Origin: Archangium gephyra
Lineage (GTDB): Bacteria > Myxococcota > Myxococcia > Myxococcales > Myxococcaceae
Direction of reading: 5' to 3'
Assembly: GCA_003243425.1 (NCBI GenBank)
Contig: QFQP01000037.1
Span: 3,993-67,992 of the forward strand
Length of the DNA stretch: 64,000 nt
This document shows, one piece after another, positions 61,137 through 64,000 of the stretch. Each line of letters opens with the position of its first letter. The first letter of the stretch is position 1. The notes under the pieces are model-generated. The model ran no database searches. It saw only the letters and a program-made list of their open reading frames with translations, and was not told where the DNA came from. Both the position numbers and the translations under genes were made by a program.

Positions 61137-63644
61137 ATGATTCGCTCGTTGTTGGCTGCCTCGCTCGTCGTTCTCGCTGCGTGTGGAAGTGAAGTCGCGA
61201 CGCTGGCGGCGGTGACTGAAAACCCGCTCAACGCTTCGTTCGATTCCGCCGCGCGCGAGTACCAGGTGCCGGTCGAGATCCTCAAGAGCATCGCGTGGGT
61301 CGAGACGCGCGTGTCGACGCGAGCGAACCTCGAGTCGCAGACCGGCGGCGTGGGCGTGATGCAGCTCGCGCGGCGCGGCGACTGGAACACCCTGGGCGAC
61401 GCGGCGAGATTGACCGGCGTGACCGAGGGCCAGCTGCGCGTCGACGCGAAGGCCAACGTGCGGGGCGCCGCGGCGGTGTTGCGGCAGCTGTTCGATCGCG
61501 CGAGTCGGAATGATCCGTCACTCGACTCACGCAACGTCGGTGACTGGTATCGCGCGGTGTCGCTGTACCCCGGCATCGACTCGGCGACCGGCGCGGCCGA
61601 TTACGCGAGCGACGTCTTCTTCGCGATGGAAGCGGGCTTCTCGCAAGACGGCGTGACGCAGGCGCCGGTGATGAGCCAGTGGCGTCATCACGCGCCGGTG
61701 CAGAGCGTTCGTCGCGATGCCGCGCTCGAGTACCCCGCGGGCGCTGCGTGGGCGGCGTCACCGAACTACTCGTCGGGCCGCACCTCGTACGAGTTCGTGC
61801 TCATTCACACCATGCAGGGCAGCTACGCGGGCACGAAGAGCTGGTTCCAGAACACGAGCTCCAACGTGTCGTCGCACTACATCATCCGCTCCAGCGACGG
61901 GCAGATCACGCAGATGGTCGAGCACCAGGACACCGCGTGGCATGCGGGTTGTTACAACGGCCGCTCCATCGGGCTCGAGCACGAGGGTTTCATCGCCGAC
62001 CCGGGCCGTTGGTACACCGACGCGATGTACACGGAGAGCGCCAAGCTGACGGCGTGGATCTGTGACCGTCACAACATTCCCAAGACACGCGCGCGCATTC
62101 TCGGCCACGTCGAGATTCCTTCGAGCTGCAACAGCAACGGCCACACCGACCCGGGCTCAGGCTGGAACTGGACGAAGTACATGCAGCTGGTCACGGGGCA
62201 GGCGCCGACGACGGGCACCGGCGTGCTGATCGGCGCCATCTACACCGGCGGCGACCCGGCCAATCGCGTGGCGGGCGCGACGGTGACGGTGAGCGGTCAG
62301 AGCGTGACCACGGGCGCCAACGGCATCTACCAATTCAACCTCGCGCCGGGCTCGTACACGGCGACGGTGACCAAGGCCGGCTTCTCGATGGCGAGCGTCA
62401 CGCGCACGGTCGTCGCCAACGCGCAGGCGTGGGGCTCGATGGAGATCAACTCGTCGGGCGCGACCGGTGAGCTCATCGGGAAGATCTACGCGTTCAACGC
62501 CGCGGATCCGTCGAACACCTCGCAGGCCATCTCGGGGGCGACGGTGACCTGCGATGGCAGCACCTTCACCACCGCGGCCGACGGCCTCTACCGCTTCGAC
62601 AAGCCGCCGGGGACGTACACCATCGTCGCCAAGAAGCAGGGCTTCGCCGATTCGCAGATCTCCCGCACCGCGGTGGTCGGCGCGCAGACCTGGGGCTCGA
62701 TGGGGTTGTCGTCGGGCAGCGACCAGCAGGCGCCGCAGGTCGAGATCGTCTTCCCTGCGTCGGGCGCGTCGCTCGACCTCGGCCGCATCATGCTCAAGGG
62801 CAACGCGTCTGATGACCGTGGCGCGGTGGCGACGGTGAAGGTCGCATTGAACGGCGGCACGCCCACCGACGTGGCGGTGAACGGCGGCGCGTTCGAAATC
62901 GAAGTGCTGCTGAAGCCGGGCAGCAACAGCATCGAAGTGACGGCCACCGACGCGGCGAACAACGTGGGCCGCGCGACCTCGACGGCGACGTTCAACGCGG
63001 GCGTCGCGGGCTTCGTGCACCTCGCGGGCGACGACAGCACGCGCATCGAAGGCGCGAGCGTCGAGCTCCGTGAATCGACGAGCGGAACCGTGGTGTCGAC
63101 GGTCACCACCGACGCGAGCGGCGCGTACGTGGCGCCGGTGATGACGGTGCCGGCGGACTACCTGGTGGTGGTGAAGAAGGCGGGCTACCGCACGGCGAGC
63201 GAGACGGTGACGGTGCCGGAAGATCAACGGCTCTCGCTCAACGTGGCGATCGCGGTGGGCAGCGATGAAGTCGAGCCCGCGAGCATTTCGTTCGTCGAGC
63301 CGATGGAGGGTGCGACGATCTCGACCGACACGGTGACCATCTACGGGGTGGTCAAGGGCTTCGACGTCGCGCAGGTGGCGGCCAACGGCGTGTCGGCCGA
63401 GCTGCTCGGCGCGGGTGGTTTCTCGGTCACCGTGCCGTTGACGGAAGGCGCGAACGAAATTGAAGCGGTGGCCAGTGGGGTCAACGGGCAGACGGTGAGC
63501 GCGAAGTTGAACGTGACGCGGAAGACCATCGGCGGTGGCATGAACCTGCACAACGGTGCCGCGGGTGGTTGCGGGTGTTCGTCTGGCGTCGAAGTGTTGG
63601 TGGCGTTGTCCGTGCTCGGGTTGTTGCGTCGTCGTCGCCGCTGA
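61137..63644 (+). CDS. N-acetylmuramoyl-L-alanine amidase, multidomain lipoprotein with MYXO-CTERM tail
   Basis: ATG 61137 gives 835 aa. The signal is MIRSLLAASLVVLAACGSE (lipobox LAAC). Residues ~30-165 resemble a lytic-transglycosylase (SLT) helix bundle: YQVPVEILKSIAWVETRVST (Glu) and GGVGVMQLARRG. About 205-345 is an Amidase_2/PGRP domain: FVLIHTMQGSYAGTKSWFQN, DTAWHAGCYNGRSIGLEHEG, and HTDPGSGWNW, with the Zn His residues. Three carboxypeptidase-regulatory-like domains and an Ig-like bacterial repeat follow (~360-800). It ends GGCGCSSGVEVLVALSVLGLLRRRRR, a MYXO-CTERM tail. Cell-surface muramidase/amidase, plausible in predation or envelope turnover. Confidence 0.9.
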   Translation: MIRSLLAASLVVLAACGSEVATLAAVTENPLNASFDSAAREYQVPVEILKSIAWVETRVSTRANLESQTGGVGVMQLARRGDWNTLGDAARLTGVTEGQLRVDAKANVRGAAAVLRQLFDRASRNDPSLDSRNVGDWYRAVSLYPGIDSATGAADYASDVFFAMEAGFSQDGVTQAPVMSQWRHHAPVQSVRRDAALEYPAGAAWAASPNYSSGRTSYEFVLIHTMQGSYAGTKSWFQNTSSNVSSHYIIRSSDGQITQMVEHQDTAWHAGCYNGRSIGLEHEGFIADPGRWYTDAMYTESAKLTAWICDRHNIPKTRARILGHVEIPSSCNSNGHTDPGSGWNWTKYMQLVTGQAPTTGTGVLIGAIYTGGDPANRVAGATVTVSGQSVTTGANGIYQFNLAPGSYTATVTKAGFSMASVTRTVVANAQAWGSMEINSSGATGELIGKIYAFNAADPSNTSQAISGATVTCDGSTFTTAADGLYRFDKPPGTYTIVAKKQGFADSQISRTAVVGAQTWGSMGLSSGSDQQAPQVEIVFPASGASLDLGRIMLKGNASDDRGAVATVKVALNGGTPTDVAVNGGAFEIEVLLKPGSNSIEVTATDAANNVGRATSTATFNAGVAGFVHLAGDDSTRIEGASVELRESTSGTVVSTVTTDASGAYVAPVMTVPADYLVVVKKAGYRTASETVTVPEDQRLSLNVAIAVGSDEVEPASISFVEPMEGATISTDTVTIYGVVKGFDVAQVAANGVSAELLGAGGFSVTVPLTEGANEIEAVASGVNGQTVSAKLNVTRKTIGGGMNLHNGAAGGCGCSSGVEVLVALSVLGLLRRRRR

Positions 63645-64000
63645 GAAGCCTTGAGGGGCGCGGTGCGTTCGGGTGGCGGGCTCGGGTGCGCGCCCCGCAC
63701 TTGCCCCTCGGCGCGCAGCAAAGGCGCCATGGCTCTTTCAGAAATGGCGTGACGTTTGACGCGCGCTTGACGCACTTCGACCCGCAACGAGATCAATGAG
63801 TTGCGTCATCACCCGGGGTGGTCTCGCCTCGCGCGCGTCGCGCTCACGTGTCTGAAAGAGCGGTGGGCGCGACCTTTTCGGGGCGAGACCGCGCCCCGTT
63901 CGCGCGCAAGTGATCGAAATCACGGCGGCGAATGACGGACTTCACGGCGTCAGACTTCGTGCCATTTCTGAAAGATCCATCACGAAGCCTCGTGACGCGC
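63645..64000. other. Gene-free end of the window with inverted repeats
   Basis: No open frame with coding character is seen in these 356 bases. A perfect 15-bp inverted repeat (63734-63748 and 63961-63975), an internal 10-bp echo (63851-63860) and a small palindrome TCACGA-AGCC-TCGTGA (63980-63995) are the visible structures. Confidence 0.6.
63734..63975. repeat. 15-bp terminal inverted repeats bounding a 242-bp segment
   Basis: TCTTTCAGAAATGGC at 63734-63748 is repeated exactly in inverted form at 63961-63975. TCTGAAAGAG at 63851-63860 is a third, partial, inverted copy of the same motif. The layout fits either a MITE-like element or a cluster of regulator sites. Confidence 0.6.

Noticed and set aside
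1..64000. tRNA, rRNA or CRISPR loci
   Set aside because: No cloverleaf with a GGTTCGA-type arm, no conserved rRNA stretch and no repeat-spacer pattern was recognised by eye; a covariance search would be decisive.

Overview
The window looks like chromosomal DNA from a GC-rich member of the Myxococcota (myxobacteria). The grounds are: strong GC bias at third codon positions; many short exported lipoproteins with a Leu/Ala-rich signal and a lipobox Cys; Gly/Thr-rich linkers; C-terminal Cys + hydrophobic segment + Arg cluster tails of the MYXO-CTERM type (genes ending at 34350, 53082 and 63644, and the gene starting at 53087); a fused FAD-Rieske oxidoreductase; and a Ser/Thr kinase with a membrane anchor. 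The species cannot be named from the sequence. No rRNA, tRNA, CRISPR array, transposase gene or phage structural gene was found.

Layout. 1-5.2 kb: 5'-complete but window-truncated SF1 helicase, SDR-like protein, Gly-rich lipoprotein, TPR/cNMP-binding protein. 5.2-13.2 kb: intradiol dioxygenase-like protein, a broken PhnB-like gene joined to a beheaded hybrid histidine kinase, Zn alcohol dehydrogenase, a tandem pair of exported proteins (second copy frameshifted), and a calpain-family protease with a small partner. 13.2-20.6 kb: beta-barrel protein, long helical protein, FAD-Rieske oxidoreductase, YetF-like membrane protein, lipoprotein, then an overlapping four-gene ECF sigma operon. 20.7-30.6 kb: lipoprotein hydrolase, AraC regulator, thioredoxin-reductase-like protein, tandem AlaDH/PNT-type dehydrogenases facing a Crp/Fnr regulator across a perfect Fnr box, Zn-ribbon membrane protein, alpha/beta hydrolase, kelch lipoprotein, P-II protein. 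30.6-41.5 kb: Cys-rich lipoproteins, LysM-GH19 protein, lamin-tail MYXO-CTERM protein, a HipA/DUF1801 scar, TPR protein, lipoprotein-DUF2200-proA operon, rsfS-rlmH, ADP-ribosylglycohydrolase, carotenoid oxygenase. 41.5-64 kb: stand-alone GmrSD-like protein, methyltransferase, HxlR-fabF operon with a clear operator, subtilase, several exported proteins, S41 peptidase, metallophosphoesterase, two related lipoproteins, RDD-TPR protein, a second tandem paralogue pair with a frameshifted copy, truncated Uma2, pseudokinase-kinase, collagen-like protein and a large amidase.

How genes work together. Stop/start overlaps of the ATGA or GTGA type mark coupled units: sigma, anti-sigma, DUF3106-like repeat protein and small acidic peptide; lipoprotein hydrolase and AraC; the two dehydrogenases; lipoprotein, DUF2200 and proA; glycohydrolase and carotenoid oxygenase; hxlR and fabF; and both tandem paralogue pairs. 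The proA-rsfS-rlmH order resembles conserved bacterial neighbourhoods.

The strongest unexplained signals are a dispersed ~55-nt intergenic element (three clear copies, a possible diverged fourth), the 18-residue-repeat periplasmic protein with its acidic micro-protein in the ECF operon, the Fnr-box control region of the tandem dehydrogenases, and an unusual density of scars (PhnB/kinase, HipA/DUF1801, Uma2, two frameshifted tandem copies, an out-of-frame start in an A-tract).
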